Origin: an uncultured Gammaproteobacteria bacterium
GTDB lineage: Bacteria; Pseudomonadota; Gammaproteobacteria; Eutrophobiales; Eutrophobiaceae
Assembly: GCA_951812995.1 (NCBI GenBank)
Contig: CATOTD010000001.1
Coordinates: forward strand, 124,001-188,000
Reading direction: 5' to 3'
Length of the DNA: 64,000 bases
The position numbers and the translations under genes are program-made. The notes under the pieces were generated by a model. It saw only the letters and a program-made list of their open reading frames with translations. It was not told the origin of the DNA and did no database searches. This document shows, one piece after another, positions 1 through 12,400 of the stretch. Every line of letters begins with the position of its first letter. Position 1 is the stretch's first letter.

Positions 1-18
1 ATTGTGCCGTTTGACTTT

Positions 19-279
19 CTAAAGTGCTTTTACATGACTATTTAAGCGCGATTTATGTCTGGCGGCCTTGTTTTTGTGAATTATTCCTTTTGAAACCATC
101 GCATCAATAACAGGAACAGCCGCTTGATAAGCATTTTGTGCCGCTTCTTTGTCTTTTTTTGCAATCGCTGCGACCACTTTCTTGATTTGCGTACGCAACA
201 TGGAACGCTGACTCGCATTGTGCAGGCGTAGCTTTTCATTTTGCCGCGCACGCTTCTTCGCTGATGCAATATTGGCCAC
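19..279 (-). CDS. rpsT: 30S ribosomal protein S20
   Basis: Small basic protein of 86 residues, the usual S20 length. It begins [16 protein letters not shown] and is rich in Lys, Arg and Ala, as expected for this 16S rRNA-binding protein of the small ribosomal subunit. The start codon is GTG (positions 277-279), preceded by an AGGAG ribosome binding site at a suitable distance. It is transcribed divergently from murJ, an arrangement common in gammaproteobacteria. A near-consensus promoter lies upstream (separate entry). Confidence 0.97.
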   Translation of the reverse strand: MANIASAKKRARQNEKLRLHNASQRSMLRTQIKKVVAAIAKKDKEAAQNAYQAAVPVIDAMVSKGIIHKNKAARHKSRLNSHVKAL

Positions 280-314
280 TCTTACAAACTCCTGATCATA
301 TTTAAAGGCACGCC

Positions 315-343
315 ATAATACGTATATTAAGTCTGTTTGTCAA
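315..343 (-). promoter_or_regulatory. Probable sigma-70 promoter of rpsT
   Basis: On the minus strand a perfect TTGACA (338-343) is followed after exactly 17 bp by TATTAT (315-320), about 35 bp upstream of the rpsT start codon. Both hexamers and the spacing are close to the sigma-70 consensus, fitting a highly expressed ribosomal protein gene. Confidence 0.75.
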
Positions 344-450
344 CGCTTGTGCCGTATATGCTATCCTTTAACGGTTTGGTTTAATTAGAAATAAAAACAA
401 GCAGATAGGTCATATACTTAACAATGAAATTGACTATGGGAATTACTTGA

Positions 451-1983
451 ATGAGCAACAGGTTATTGAAATCAACCTTTATAGTGGGTGGGATGACAAC
501 GATCTCACGCATTTCAGGACTGATACGCGATATTGTAATCGCCCGACTGTTTGGTGCAGGCGTGGGTGTTGATGTCTTTATTGTGGCCTTTCGTATACCC
601 AATTTTCTGCGCCGTCTCTTTGCCGAAGGTGGTTTTTCTCAGGCCTTTGTCCCCATTTTGGCTGAATATAAAGAACAACGTAATGCCGCCGCGGTTAAAT
701 CTCTGGTTGATCAAACGGCCGCTACGTTGGGAGTGGTTTTGTTTTTGGTGACATTGATTGGCGTACTGGCCGCGCCGTTGCTGGTTAAGTTGTTTGCCAT
801 GGGTTTTGATGACACCAGGCATATCATGGCGAGCGATCTCTTGAAAATCACCTTTCCCTACATTTTGTTTATCTCTTTGACGGCCTTTGCGGGCAGCATT
901 TTGAATACCTATAAACAATTTGCCGTCCCGGCATTTACACCCGTATTGTTGAATCTTTCTCTCATTATTTGTGCTGTCTGGTTGGCACCCAAAATGGCTG
1001 TTCCGGTTACCGCATTGGCCTGGGGCGTTTTGATTGCAGGTATTGCGCAACTCTTGTTTCAGCTACCTTTTTTATTCCGCATGAATCTATTACCACGACC
1101 TGGCTTCAATAAAGACCAGGCCGGCGTGCAGCGCATATTAAAATTAATGCTGCCGACATTATTTGCTGTCTCTATCGTCCAGATCAATTTGCTGGTCGAT
1201 ACGTTGTTCGCATCGTTTCTGGTTGATGGCAGTATTTCCTGGTTATATTTTTCTGATCGTATGGTTGAATTTCCTCTGGGTGTCTTTGGGATCGCATTGG
1301 CGACGGTTTTATTACCGCATTTATCCAGCGTTCATGCGACAAATGCGGCGGCAAAATTTTCCAGCATGATGGATTGGGCCTTGCGCTGGGTTTTTGTAGT
1401 GGCGATCCCGGCTGCATCCGGCCTCGCCGTGCTGGCGGTTCCAATTTTGACGACCCTGTTTCAATATGACGCATTCACACCCTATGCGGCTATCATGTCA
1501 GGAAAAAGTTTATTGGCATACGCATTAGGTTTACCGGCATTCATCCTGATCAAGGTTTTTGCAACGGGCTTTTTTTCCAGACAGGATACAAAAACACCCG
1601 TCAAGATCGGTGCTGTTGCCATGCTGGCAAATATACTATTCAATTTTTTGTTAGTTGCGCAGTTGGCCCATGTTGGGCTGGCTTTGGCGACATCATTATC
1701 GGCTATCTTGCAAGCTGGCTTATTATTTTGTCTGCTAAAAAAAGCGGGCGTTTATAATCCAGCATCCGGTTGGATAAAATTTATCTTGCAGATCATTGTT
1801 GCAGCGACCGCCATGGTGCTCTTGATTATTTATTTTGTAGCAGCACCAGAACAATGGTTTGCCTGGGAAATGCACCAACGTGCCGGGCAGTTAGCGGTGG
1901 CGATTCTTGCTGGCACTGTTTGTTATCTCACCATGCTGTGGATGACAGGGATGCGCTGGCACAGTATGACAGCGCGGCACTGA
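451..1983 (+). CDS. murJ: Lipid II flippase MurJ
   Basis: A 510-residue, very hydrophobic protein with many transmembrane segments, matching the 14-helix MurJ (MviN) family in length and sequence. The N-terminal SGLIRDIVIARLFGAG stretch and the following FRIPNFLRRLFAEGGFSQAF segment are family hallmarks with conserved charged residues in the central cavity. MurJ moves the lipid-linked peptidoglycan precursor across the inner membrane. It lies upstream of ribF with a 29-bp gap, a conserved gammaproteobacterial order. The ATG start gives the family's usual N-terminus; the ribosome binding site is weak. Confidence 0.97.
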   Translation: MSNRLLKSTFIVGGMTTISRISGLIRDIVIARLFGAGVGVDVFIVAFRIPNFLRRLFAEGGFSQAFVPILAEYKEQRNAAAVKSLVDQTAATLGVVLFLVTLIGVLAAPLLVKLFAMGFDDTRHIMASDLLKITFPYILFISLTAFAGSILNTYKQFAVPAFTPVLLNLSLIICAVWLAPKMAVPVTALAWGVLIAGIAQLLFQLPFLFRMNLLPRPGFNKDQAGVQRILKLMLPTLFAVSIVQINLLVDTLFASFLVDGSISWLYFSDRMVEFPLGVFGIALATVLLPHLSSVHATNAAAKFSSMMDWALRWVFVVAIPAASGLAVLAVPILTTLFQYDAFTPYAAIMSGKSLLAYALGLPAFILIKVFATGFFSRQDTKTPVKIGAVAMLANILFNFLLVAQLAHVGLALATSLSAILQAGLLFCLLKKAGVYNPASGWIKFILQIIVAATAMVLLIIYFVAAPEQWFAWEMHQRAGQLAVAILAGTVCYLTMLWMTGMRWHSMTARH

Positions 1984-2012
1984 TCGGTATAATCCATAGC
2001 TTTTGATGACTG

Positions 2013-2960
2013 ATGGAATTTATTCGCGGACTCATAAATTTACAACGTCGGCGACAACATTGTGTGGCTACGATAGGCAATTTTGATGGTGTCCATTTAG
2101 GGCATCAGCAAGTATTAGCGCAGTTAAAAGAGGCTGCAAAAAAGGCGGGGCTAATATCAACGGTGGTAATATTCGAACCACAACCCATTGAATATTTTTC
2201 CCCAGAAAAGGCACCATCACGATTAACACGCTTGCGTGAAAAGTTGCAACAATTTTCATGCCACGACATCGATCGCATTGTCTGTCTTAGGTTCAATGAA
2301 CAGATTGCAAATTTATCGGCCGCCGCGTTTGTTGATACTATTTTATTAAACGCATTGGCCGTGAAAAAATTAATTATTGGTGATGATTTTCGCTTCGGTA
2401 AGGCCCGTCAGGGCAATGTTCAATATTTGCTTAATGCGGCAAAGACAAAAGGATTTGAGGTTGCGATAATGGAGACCTTCAACGCTAACAACAATCGTAT
2501 CAGCAGTACCTTGATTCGCCAGGTATTGGCCGATGGTGATATGCAGAAGGCCGGAGCGTTGTTAGGCCGACCGTACAAAATAAGCGGGCGGGTCATACAC
2601 GGTGATAAACGCGGGAAAAAACTGGGGTTCGCAACGGCAAATATAGCACTGCATCGATACCTCTCACCCGTTGAGGGTATATTTTCTGGTCGTGTTTATA
2701 GTCTTCCCAAGACACCTTTAGATGCGGTTGTCTATGTTGGATCAAGGCCTGTTTATAATGGTGATCACAACATACTGGAAGTCCATATTCTGGATTATGA
2801 TGCGGATTTGTATGGCCGTTATTTGCAGGTTGAATTGCTGGAGAAGCTACGCGGTGATAGTGATATTAATTCAGAAAAGGCACTGGTCTTACAAATAGAA
2901 AAAGATATTGAAAATGCCAGAGACAGCTTAAAACAATATAAGGAACATCTGATCAATTAA
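2013..2960 (+). CDS. ribF: Bifunctional riboflavin kinase/FAD synthetase
   Basis: 315 residues. The N-terminal FMN adenylyltransferase domain shows the nucleotidyltransferase motif GNFDGVHLGHQ (about residue 22) and an ISSTLIR motif near 165. The C-terminal riboflavin kinase domain has GDKRGKKLGFATANI near 195. The enzyme makes FMN and FAD from riboflavin. The last five codons and the TAA stop (EHLIN-stop) lie within the terminal inverted repeat of the adjacent IS-alpha element, so the native C-terminus was replaced, with little change in length. In relatives ribF is followed by ileS and lspA; here the IS follows and then unrelated genes. Function is probably retained. Confidence 0.95.
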   Translation: MEFIRGLINLQRRRQHCVATIGNFDGVHLGHQQVLAQLKEAAKKAGLISTVVIFEPQPIEYFSPEKAPSRLTRLREKLQQFSCHDIDRIVCLRFNEQIANLSAAAFVDTILLNALAVKKLIIGDDFRFGKARQGNVQYLLNAAKTKGFEVAIMETFNANNNRISSTLIRQVLADGDMQKAGALLGRPYKISGRVIHGDKRGKKLGFATANIALHRYLSPVEGIFSGRVYSLPKTPLDAVVYVGSRPVYNGDHNILEVHILDYDADLYGRYLQVELLEKLRGDSDINSEKALVLQIEKDIENARDSLKQYKEHLIN

Positions 2961-4124
2961 GGATTTTCAAGCAAGTGGGCATCACTGTGCTCGATAGTAG
3001 CGAGCATTGAACGTCTTGCTCATTACTCTCTTTCATTTCTCTTGTCCCGGCCTACTGTTTTCAGCTATCGCCCCTATTCCAGGCGTACTAAGCCACTGAT
3101 AGCCGTAATAATTGTTTCTTTGATAGCATAAGATTAATCAGGGCACAGTGGGCAAACAGGTGGTTCGCATTCTTGCCTGGCCCTTTGAATCTGACTTTGG
3201 TAAATCCATATTGTCGCTACATGATATGAAAGACATGCTCAACCTTGGCACGGACTTTGGATTTGTGCCGGTTTTTAGCCTTGTCCTGTTCGGTCAGTTT
3301 GCGGTGACGTGAGCCTTTGACCTGGGTGTAGTCTTTTACCTTGGGGTCATTATCCTTGAGTACGGATTGCTGACCCGCATAGGCACTATCTCCCCAAAGA
3401 CGGGTCTCTTCTCCATGCAGTAGGTCTCCAAGTACCTGTGAGTCGTGGACATTGGCTGGTGTGGCAACAACAGAGTGTATCAGTTTGGTTTTGCTATCCA
3501 CACCGATGTGCGCCTTCATGCCAAAGTACCATTGCTTGCCTTTTTTGGTCTGATGCATATCAAGATCACGGGTTTTGCTTTTGTTCTTGGTGGCGGTAGG
3601 CGCATTGATGATGGTCGCATCAACAATAGTGCCTTTGGATACTTTCATGCCGTTTTCCTCCAGATAGACGGCAACAGCATCAAACAGGGCAACTCCGAGG
3701 TTGTTCTCCTCCAGTAGATGACGGAATTTACAGCGGGTGCTTGCATCTGGCACGGGTTCCTGACCTAAGTCTATCTGGGCAAAGCACCGCATGGCTGGTG
3801 TGTCATATAAAGCCGCTTCTGTGGCAGGATCAGATAAGGCAAACCAGTGTTGCAGGAAGTAGATTCTCAGCATGCGTTCCATGCCCACCGGACGGCGACC
3901 AGCACCCCGGGGGTTGGGGTAATGAGGCTCAATTACTGCAGTCAGCGCTTGCCAGGGAATGAGCTGATTCATCTCTTCGAGAAATATCTCTTTGCGTGTC
4001 TTCTTGCGGTATTTCTCGAATCCAGATACTGCCAAGCTTTTTTGTTGCATCTTTTGACCCTCCACTTAAAACATTGCGGTATTATCGCATATTATGGCAA
4101 ATTATGGCATTAATCAGAGGTTCC
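2942..4124 (-). mobile_element. IS5-group insertion sequence, IS-alpha copy 1
   Basis: About 1.18 kb bounded by imperfect 16-bp inverted repeats: GGAACATCTGATCAAT at the left and, read inward from the right, GGAACCTCTGATTAAT. Two more copies lie at 14419-15476 and 56840-58007. Flanking tetranucleotides are ATAA (left) and CTAA (right). They do not match fully, whereas the 56.8-kb copy shows an almost clean duplication. This suggests the two flanks of copy 1 may come from different insertion events. Confidence 0.93.
3088..4065 (-). pseudogene. IS5-family transposase, nonsense mutation (IS-alpha copy 1)
   Basis: The DDE transposase resembles IS5 InsH: KTRKEIFLEEMNQLIPW at the N-terminus, the first Asp in VDATIINAP, the second in WGDSAYAG, and Glu in KVEHVFHIM. 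The reading frame is open for 282 codons, then a TAG replaces the CAG (Gln) found at the same place in the other copies. This removes the last 43 residues or so (QRQYGFTKVRF...). It is the only copy with an intact YPNPRGAGRRPVG segment, so it is closest to the ancestral frame. Loss of the C-terminal part of the catalytic fold probably inactivates it. Confidence 0.9.
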
Positions 4125-4410
4125 CTAAGCATTATAGAACAAGTTGCCGCATAATTTATATTATATACTTTGCAAAAGAACATAACGAACAGCCTCCGTA
4201 TCACTGAGATAAAATGTTTAAAATATAAGCGCTCGATATGTGAAATATCTATGTTGCTGTTTTTAATTTATACATTAAACATATCATATCGTTTTAGTTT
4301 TAATCATAAATAATTATTTATACGACCCACTTTCTTTTTCACAATTGCCTGCTGTCTAGCACGTAAAAAAGCGCAAAGAATATATTTATCGAAAGGATTA
4401 TACTTGGTTA

Positions 4411-5058
4411 TTAAACAACCCCCGAATACTCATGCCATCTATTTACAATCTCACAAAACAATAACGCCGTCTGTTCGGCATCATAACGTGCTGAATGCGC
4501 TTCTTTGGCATCCCATGTTAGTCCCGCCGCCGCCGCCGCCCGCGCTAATACGGTTTGACCATAGGCAAGTGCTGCCATAGTGACGGTATCAAAGGTGCTG
4601 AAAGGGTGGAACGGATTGCTTTTGATATTATTGCGTGCCACCGCCGCCTTTAAAAAAGCAAGATCAAATGCGGCATTGTGCCCGACCAATATGGCACGAC
4701 TACAATCGTGTTTTTTTATTTTTGCTTGTATGGCCTTGAATACTGCATGCAGGGCGGCCACTTCACTGACTGCAATTTGCTGGCGAAAGGGATGGCTCGG
4801 ATCAATGCCGGTAAAATCGAGTGAAGCCTGATCAAGGTTGGCACCGGCAAACGGTTTGATATGTCTTGATATAATCTCATCAATACACCATTGCTGTTCG
4901 TCATTGACCGTAACGGTGACCGCGGCGATCTCCAGCAAGGCATCGGTCGCAGCATTAAAACCGGCTGTTTCGACATCAACAATAACCGGCAAGAATCCGC
5001 GAAAGCGTTTCGCGACATACGATTTTGTGTCTGTTTCGATTATTTTTTCAGTTGCCAT
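4411..5058 (-). CDS. rnt: Ribonuclease T
   Basis: A DEDDh-family 3'-5' exoribonuclease that trims the 3' ends of tRNA and other stable RNAs. The catalytic residues appear in VDVETAGF (ExoI), GHNAAFDLAFL (ExoII) and HSARYDAEQTALLF (ExoIII, His and Asp). I chose the second in-frame ATG (position 5058; protein starts MATEKIIE, 215 residues) because a GGTGGGGG ribosome binding site sits about 9 nt upstream of it, but only 3 nt upstream of the ATG at 5064. The start overlaps the end of pyrC by 19 nt, so the two are co-transcribed, as in many gammaproteobacteria. IS-alpha copy 1 lies downstream. Confidence 0.95.
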   Translation of the reverse strand: MATEKIIETDTKSYVAKRFRGFLPVIVDVETAGFNAATDALLEIAAVTVTVNDEQQWCIDEIISRHIKPFAGANLDQASLDFTGIDPSHPFRQQIAVSEVAALHAVFKAIQAKIKKHDCSRAILVGHNAAFDLAFLKAAVARNNIKSNPFHPFSTFDTVTMAALAYGQTVLARAAAAAGLTWDAKEAHSARYDAEQTALLFCEIVNRWHEYSGVV

Positions 5059-6074
5059 GCACATGTACCCCCACCACGAAAGGGAACCAGCGTCTCCTTA
5101 CCAAACGGTAATGTCGCTGGAATCGTTTGTTCTTTTTTGATTAAGGTTATTTGTTCTTTATTATGCGGTATGCCGTAGTAGTCTGCGCCATAACGGCTGG
5201 CAAAGGCTGCAAGTTTGTCGAGTTGCCCGATCTTATCGAATACTTCGGCATATATGCCTAATGCGTTATAAGCGGAATAGATTCCGGCACAACCGCAACG
5301 GGCTTCTTTTGCGTTACGCGCATGTGGGGCGCTATCGGTGCCGAGAAAGAATTTAGGATCCCCGCTTGTGGCAGCAGTTAATACGGCCAGGCGATCTGCC
5401 TCGGCCTTCAATACCGGCAAACAATAATGATGCGGTTGTAGCCCGCCTTTGAATAAATCATTCCGGTTTAATGCTATATGTTGCGGTGTAATCGTTGCGG
5501 CAATATAAGTACTGGCATGCGTTACAAAATCAACCGCCGTGCCGGTCGTGATATGTTCAAAGACGATCTTTAATTCTGGAAAGTCGTTTATCAGGGGTGT
5601 TAATACCCTATCGATAAAGACGGCTTCACGATCAAATATATCAACATCATCATCCGTTACTTCACCATGCACTAGGAGCGGCAAACCCGTTTTCATCATC
5701 GCTTCCAGCACGGCATAGGTTTTCCTGATATGCGTCACGCCTTGCGCTGAATTAGTCGTGGCACCGACCGGGTAATATTTCAAGGCCTTGATGTAGCCAG
5801 ACTCTGCCGCTTCTGTTATGACATCCACGGTTGTGTTGTCTGTCAAATATAAGGTCATCAAGGGCTCAAAATTATAGTTTTTATCAACACACTGCAAGAT
5901 ACGGTGCCGATACGCTAATGCCATTTTGGTATCAATCACCGCTGGTTTAAGATTGGGCATGATGATCGCGCGCGAAAATTGTGCTGTGGTATGATTCACA
6001 ACGTTGGATAATGCCATGCCGTCACGTAGATGGAGATGGAAATCATCAGGTTTTGTTATGGATAATGTCTGCAT
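5040..6074 (-). CDS. pyrC: Dihydroorotase
   Basis: A class II dihydroorotase that cyclises carbamoyl aspartate to dihydroorotate in pyrimidine synthesis. Zinc-ligand motif DDFHLHLRDG is at the N-terminus, followed by KYYPVGATTNS (with the lysine that is carboxylated), LVHGEV, VFEHITT, and FLGTDSAPHAR near the C-terminus. The ORF track extends to 6326, but homology to the family begins at MQTLSITKPDDF, giving 344 residues, close to the E. coli length. The ATG at 6074 was chosen on that basis; no clear ribosome binding site is visible. It overlaps rnt downstream and is divergent from the aldo/keto reductase gene. Confidence 0.96.
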   Translation of the reverse strand: MQTLSITKPDDFHLHLRDGMALSNVVNHTTAQFSRAIIMPNLKPAVIDTKMALAYRHRILQCVDKNYNFEPLMTLYLTDNTTVDVITEAAESGYIKALKYYPVGATTNSAQGVTHIRKTYAVLEAMMKTGLPLLVHGEVTDDDVDIFDREAVFIDRVLTPLINDFPELKIVFEHITTGTAVDFVTHASTYIAATITPQHIALNRNDLFKGGLQPHHYCLPVLKAEADRLAVLTAATSGDPKFFLGTDSAPHARNAKEARCGCAGIYSAYNALGIYAEVFDKIGQLDKLAAFASRYGADYYGIPHNKEQITLIKKEQTIPATLPFGKETLVPFRGGGTCAWQLKK

Positions 6075-6140
6075 GTCGGTTATGGAAATTAACATATAAT
6101 TGATACAAAGTTGTTTAGTATTTATAACGAGGAGGACACG

Positions 6141-7181
6141 ATGGAGTTCACAACATTGGGCAACACAAATATCGAAGTCAGTCGGCTCTGTCTTGGTACG
6201 ATGACCTGGGGTCAACAAAACACGGAGGCCGAGGCCCATCAACAACTTGATTATGCCGTGGCCGCCGGGGTTAATTTTATTGATACCGCAGAGATGTATC
6301 CAGTGCCGCCTTTCAAAGAAACGCAAGGTTTGACTGAAACCTATCTTGGCACCTGGCTGGCCAACCGATCCGATCGCGATAAACTCATTATTGCCAGCAA
6401 GGTTTGTGGCAAAGCCCTGTTTGTTCCTTATTTACGGGATGGCAAGGTCAAATTGGATAAACAGAATATCCACCAGGCTGTGGACGCATCGCTACAACGA
6501 CTGCAAACAGACTACATCGATCTTTATCAAACGCATTGGCCTGACCGAGAGACCAATTACTTTGGGCAGTTGGGTTATCACCATGCCCCGGAAAAAGACG
6601 GCATCACCATTGCCGAAACACTGGACGTGCTAGGTGGTTTGGTGCAAGCAGGCAAGATAAGAATGGTGGGTATCTCGAATGAAACCCCATGGGGCTGCGC
6701 TGAATATCTGCGTGTTGCCAAGGCGCAAGGATTACCCCGAATTGTAAGTGTTCAAAATCCCTATAATCTATTGAACCGCACCTTTGAGATCGGCCTTGCC
6801 GAGTTTGCCCATCGCGCACACGTTGGTTTGCTGGCTTACTCACCGCTTGCCTTTGGTGTCTTGAGTGGTAAATACTTAAACGGTGCAAGACCGGCCGCCA
6901 CGCGCCTGGTATTGTGGGATCGATTCTCCCGCTATACCAACCCGCGGGCAGACGCGGCAACCGCAGCCTACGTCAAACTGGCACAAGAAAATGATCTTGA
7001 TCCCGCACAAATGGCCTTGGCGTATGTGAATAGTCGGCCATTTTTGACCAGTAACATCATTGGTGCTACATCAATGCAGCAACTAAAAAGCAATATCGAC
7101 AGCATCGATATCAAACTCTCGAAAAAAATCGTCCATGCCATTGATGCGATTCATGAAGAAATCCAGAATCCATCACCATAA
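6141..7181 (+). CDS. tas: Aldo/keto reductase, Tas-like
   Basis: 346 residues, the same length as E. coli Tas. The (beta/alpha)8 aldo/keto reductase signature is clear: LCLGTMTWGQQNTEAEAH, then FIDTAEMYPVPP with the catalytic Asp and Tyr, ASKVCG with the conserved Lys, and DLYQTHWPDRETNYFGQLGY with the catalytic His. The NADPH-binding C-terminal part includes NIIGATSMQQL. The in vivo substrate of Tas is unknown. The ATG at 6141 was chosen because GAGGAGG precedes it by 7 nt; the ORF track's earlier start at 6111 lacks such a site. Divergent from pyrC. Confidence 0.92.
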   Translation: MEFTTLGNTNIEVSRLCLGTMTWGQQNTEAEAHQQLDYAVAAGVNFIDTAEMYPVPPFKETQGLTETYLGTWLANRSDRDKLIIASKVCGKALFVPYLRDGKVKLDKQNIHQAVDASLQRLQTDYIDLYQTHWPDRETNYFGQLGYHHAPEKDGITIAETLDVLGGLVQAGKIRMVGISNETPWGCAEYLRVAKAQGLPRIVSVQNPYNLLNRTFEIGLAEFAHRAHVGLLAYSPLAFGVLSGKYLNGARPAATRLVLWDRFSRYTNPRADAATAAYVKLAQENDLDPAQMALAYVNSRPFLTSNIIGATSMQQLKSNIDSIDIKLSKKIVHAIDAIHEEIQNPSP

Positions 7182-7195
7182 TGCGTTTTCCGGTC

Positions 7196-7224
7196 GTTAA
7201 TTATTATTATAAAATATGTATAAT
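7196..7224 (+). promoter_or_regulatory. Possible promoter of purB
   Basis: A perfect TATAAT hexamer (7219-7224) lies about 30 bp upstream of the purB ATG in a very A+T-rich stretch. The -35 region at the expected spacing is poor, so this rests mainly on the -10 match. Confidence 0.35.
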
Positions 7225-7248
7225 CTATCTATTGAATATCACGCTTAA

Positions 7249-9348
<2,100 letters not shown>

Positions 9349-9463
9349 AAAAATCAATCTTGGCCGATCTGTTAATCTGCATTCTTTTCAACCCTGTTGC
9401 TAGAGCGGGGGCGGGAGCGATAGCGATTAAGTCCCTACAAAAAAACGCCATCACAGCCGCTGC

Positions 9464-12400
9464 ATGTTGATACTGAAAGGCGGTAACGCACTCTCCGACT
9501 TTCGTGTCAATAAACTCTTGGCTGCCTTGCAGTCGTATGTCCCGGCAATCGTATCGGTTCGAGCGCACTATATTCATTTTGTTAAGACCCATGCCGATCT
9601 CGACAAAAAAGAACAAGTCCAGCTTGATGATCTGTTGCAGTATGGAACAGCGTCTGGAAACACTCATCATCATTCATTCAAACAAGTCGCTATCCCAAGG
9701 CCCGGCACCCGCTCAGCTTGGTCTGACAAGGCCCGCGATATTGCGCATAACGCCGGGCTTGATAAAGTCGCCCATATAGAACGCGGCACAGTCTATGCAT
9801 TGCAACTTGACAAAAACCATACCCCGACTGCAGCGCAAATCGCCTGCATCAAGCCACTCTTACATGATCGCATGACAGAAGTCCTCATCACCAATGAAAA
9901 TGCCGCCGCTTTATTCGCACACACCGAGCCGACTCAATTCAATCAGGTTGATATCATCAATGGTGGCGCAGCAGCGTTGGCGGCAGTCAATAGCGCAATG
10001 GGGCTCGCATTGTCGGATGATGAGATCAACTATTTATTGACCGCATTCAAGAGGCTTGGCCGTAATCCGGCCGACATTGAGCTAATGATGTTTGCCCAGG
10101 CCAACTCTGAACATTGTCGGCATAAAATATTCAATGCCGAATGGACGATCGATACTATCGGGCAAGCGCATTCCTTGTTGCAGATGATACGACAGACGCA
10201 CGCAACAAACCCGGGCAAGGTCTTGTCGGCCTATCATGATAATGCGGCGGTCATGGCCGGCTTCAATGGTGCCCGCTTTTTTGCCGATCCAGATAATCAT
10301 CACTATGGCTATCACGATGAAGCCATACATATATTGATGAAAGTCGAAACGCATAATCACCCAACTGCAATCTCGCCCTATCCTGGTGCGGCAACGGGTG
10401 CGGGTGGAGAGATACGCGATGAAGCGGCAACGGGCCGCGGCGCGAAACCGAAAGCTGGCCTATGCGGCTTTGCGGTGTCCAATCTAAAAATCCCGGGCTT
10501 TGAACAGCCTTGGGAAACAGATAATGGCAAACCCGATCATATTGCATCAGCATTGGATATCATGCTTGCCGGGCCGATTGGTACTGCTGCCTACAATAAT
10601 GAGTTTGGTCGCCCGGGTTTGTGTGGTTATTTCCGCACCTATGAACAACGCGCAGATGAGTCTTGCATCTATGGTTACCACAAGCCCATCATGCTTGCCG
10701 GTGGCTACGGCATGATTCGTGAATCGCACGTACAAAAACAGGTGATTGCCGCGGGTGCCAAGTTAATGGTGCTAGGTGGGCCAGCGATGTTGATTGGCCT
10801 TGGGGGTGGTGCCGCATCTTCCAAGTCTGCCAACATGCGCGACACCGCGCTTGACTTTGCCTCAGTACAACGCGCTAACGCGGAGATGGAACGCCGCTGT
10901 CAGGAAGTCATAGACCAGTGTTGGGCAATGGGGGACAACAACCCGATCATCAGTATCCATGATGTCGGTGCCGGCGGTCTTGCCAATGCCATACCAGAGC
11001 TTGTCAATGCCAGCGGACGCGGCGCACAACTGGCGTTGCGCAAGATACCGAATGCTGATCCCGGTATGTCGCCGTTGGGCATTTGGTGTAATGAAGCGCA
11101 AGAACGCTATGTGCTTGCGGTGCGTGCTGAACACGTTGCGCGCTTTACCGCGCTTTGCGAACGCGAACGCGCACCTTGCGCCATCCTCGGCGAGGTAACA
11201 ACAAAAGAACAACTGATTGTAGACGATGCACACTTCAATAATCGGCCGATTGATATGCCCATGTCGGTGTTGTTTGGCAAACTGCCAACAATGCAGCGCA
11301 CGGCGGTTGGTGTCACTTCTCAACAAACTGCATTCGATGGCTCAGGATTGGCATTACAAGAAACGATCGATCGGATTTTGCAACTACCGGCTGTTGCCAG
11401 CAAGCGTTTCTTAATCACCATTGGCGATCGATCCATATCTGGCCTGGTTGTGCGCGATCAAATGGTCGGCCCCTGGCAAGTACCGGTCGCCGATTGTGCC
11501 GTTACCAGTGCGTCCTATTTCGACTATACCGGCGAGGCCATTGCCATCGGCGAACGCCCGCCTATAGCGGTTATAAATGCGCCCGCTTCTGGCAGGATGG
11601 CGGTTGCTGAAGCGATTATGAATATAGCCGCAGCACGTATACTCATGCTTGATGATATTGCCCTTGCCGCAAACTGGATGGCGGCCTGCGGCGAGCCGGG
11701 CCAGGATGAAAAACTATACAGCACGGTCAGTGCCGTGCGTGATCTCTGCAAAGAGCTTGGCATAGCGATCCCGGTCGGTAAGGATTCCTTGTCTATGCAC
11801 ACTACTTGGTCAGCGGGTGCATTGGAAACAAAAGTCACGGCACCATTATCATTAAATATTACCGCCTTCGCACGGGTTGCAGATGTGCGGCAATCACTAA
11901 CACCACAACTACAGCAAGATGACGATACTCTGCTGTTGTTCATAGATCTCGCGCACGGCAAACAACGCCTTGGTGGTTCTTGCCTGTGCCAGGTATATGA
12001 ACAATTCGGTAATGAAACACCCGATCTGGAAGACTCGTCTTTATTAACGGGCTTCTTTAATGCTTTGCAAATACTCAATGAATCCGATCTATTGTTGGCC
12101 TACCACGATCGTTCGGATGGCGGATTGTTTGTCACGCTGGTTGAAATGGCATTCGCTGGACATACCGGCATAGATGTCGATCTGAACAATGCAGACAATC
12201 TTGTAGCTACTTTATTCAATGAAGAGTTAGGCGCGGTTATTCAAATAAGCGCAAGACACGCACAAAATGTAAAGCAGACTTTTGTTAATGCGGGGCTTGA
12301 TGAACAAGCGATACAAACAATCGGCGCACTCAATCATGAGTACCGGTTTAATCTCAAACACAATAATACAGAGCGATTGTCTGTAGCGGTCGATGTGCTG

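Noticed and set aside
514-1050. 178-codon ORF opposite murJ
   Set aside because: Shadow of murJ; the murJ protein is convincing over its full length.
9349-9463. Separate small gene between purB and purL
   Set aside because: The short frames present overlap the ends of purB or purL and lack ribosome binding sites.
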